Shown here one piece after another: positions 5,717-6,204 of a stretch of DNA of 6,204 bases. The DNA comes from Clostridia bacterium. GTDB lineage: Bacteria; Bacillota; Clostridia; Christensenellales; Aristaeellaceae. The stretch lies in the NCBI GenBank assembly GCA_016297535.1, contig JAEDGL010000139.1:1-6204 (forward strand). Direction: 5' to 3'. A program made the position numbers and the translations under genes. Every line of letters starts with the position of its first letter. Within the stretch, counting starts at the first letter, position 1. Below the pieces are notes generated by a model. That model did no database searches and was not told where the DNA came from. It was given only the letters and a program-made list of their open reading frames with translations.

Positions 5717-6204
5717 ATGAAGATTCAGAATCGCGCCCGTATCTGCCTGTGCGTTTCCGCCGCCATCATGGTCATCGCGCTTGTGATGAGCCTGTGCGGC
5801 TTTGGCATCAACTACGGCATCGATTTTGCCGGCGGTCTGAACATTCAGTACAACATGGGCGCTGCCTTTGAGCAGTCCGATGTGGAGACCGCGCTGAAAA
5901 ACCAGGGCATCAACGAATATTCCATTTCCACCTCCGGCGAGCAGGGCAATGTGGTGCAAATCCGCGTGCCTACCCTGGATGATGAAGCGGAAATCCAGAA
6001 CCTGCAAAACGGCCTGGAAGCCGAGCTGAGCGAAAAGTATCCCACCATGGACACCGAAACCGCCACCGCCAGCTACGTGGGCCCCATCGCGGGCAAGGTG
6101 CTGGTGCGCAACGCCATCCTCAGCGTGGCCCTGGCCGCGGTGCTGATGCTGGTGTACATCGCCATCCGCTTTGACCTGTCCTCCGGCCTGGCCGCTGTGA
6201 TTGG
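5717..6204 (+). CDS. secF: Protein translocase subunit SecF (5' part, runs off the window)
   Basis: This is the partner of SecD in the SecDF export complex. Only the first 162 codons are present; the frame is open to the window edge. The ATG at 5717 follows AAGGAGG (5700-5706), which lies inside the end of secD, 10 nt upstream, so the two are probably translationally coupled. The visible part has a first membrane helix (about 9-29), the SecF motif GIDFAGG at 34-40, and an extracytoplasmic domain to about 118. The family motif VGPIAGKVL (121-129) leads into the second helix (about 132-151). The remaining helices and the conserved Asp region are outside the window. Split secD and secF differ from the fused SecDF of Bacillus and fit many Clostridia. 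Confidence 0.96.
   Translation, partial: MKIQNRARICLCVSAAIMVIALVMSLCGFGINYGIDFAGGLNIQYNMGAAFEQSDVETALKNQGINEYSISTSGEQGNVVQIRVPTLDDEAEIQNLQNGLEAELSEKYPTMDTETATASYVGPIAGKVLVRNAILSVALAAVLMLVYIAIRFDLSSGLAAVI

Noticed and set aside
5261..6007. Minus-strand frame opposite secD and secF
   Set aside because: It is antisense to conserved SecD and SecF motifs and has no recognisable domain.

Overview
The window suggests a GC-rich Bacillota bacterium, most likely an uncultured gut-type member of the Clostridia. This is an inference from strong AGGAGG-type ribosome binding sites, sigma-A-like promoters, secreted YkuD-family L,D-transpeptidases with SHGCVR motifs, and separate secD and secF genes. No rRNA or other phylogenetic marker is present, so the taxonomy is tentative. 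I see no mobile element, CRISPR array or tRNA.

Left part (1-2857): a promoter and a leader hairpin precede two tandem paralogous genes on the + strand (155-1609 and 1620-2798). Both encode secreted proteins with a signal peptide, an SH3-like N-terminal region, a YkuD L,D-transpeptidase domain, and C-terminal Cys/His modules with identical H-x4-C-x28-C-x2-C spacing. The first protein has two modules and the second has one. The modules resemble the Ada-type zinc-binding fold. The two genes are 10 bp apart, the second RBS overlaps the first stop codon, and a strong bidirectional terminator (2817-2857) follows them. They look like one operon acting on cell-wall peptidoglycan cross-links.

Middle (2871-3977): a convergent minus-strand gene encodes a membrane-anchored protein of 298 aa. 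Its outer part is one continuous predicted coiled coil without proline or aromatic residues. Its promoter diverges from a second strong promoter that drives rightward genes. The two leaders share an identical 15-bp sequence at nearly the same distance from each -10 box, which suggests coordinated control.

Right part (3978-6204): a small two-hydrophobic-segment protein of unknown function (112 aa, GTG start), then secD (443 aa) and the first 162 codons of secF, which runs off the window. These three look co-transcribed. SecD and SecF form the auxiliary membrane complex that uses the proton gradient to help complete Sec-dependent export. The small exported protein just upstream of secDF has a position like that of known Sec-monitoring leader peptides, but this is only a hypothesis. 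The window joins export machinery with exported envelope proteins.
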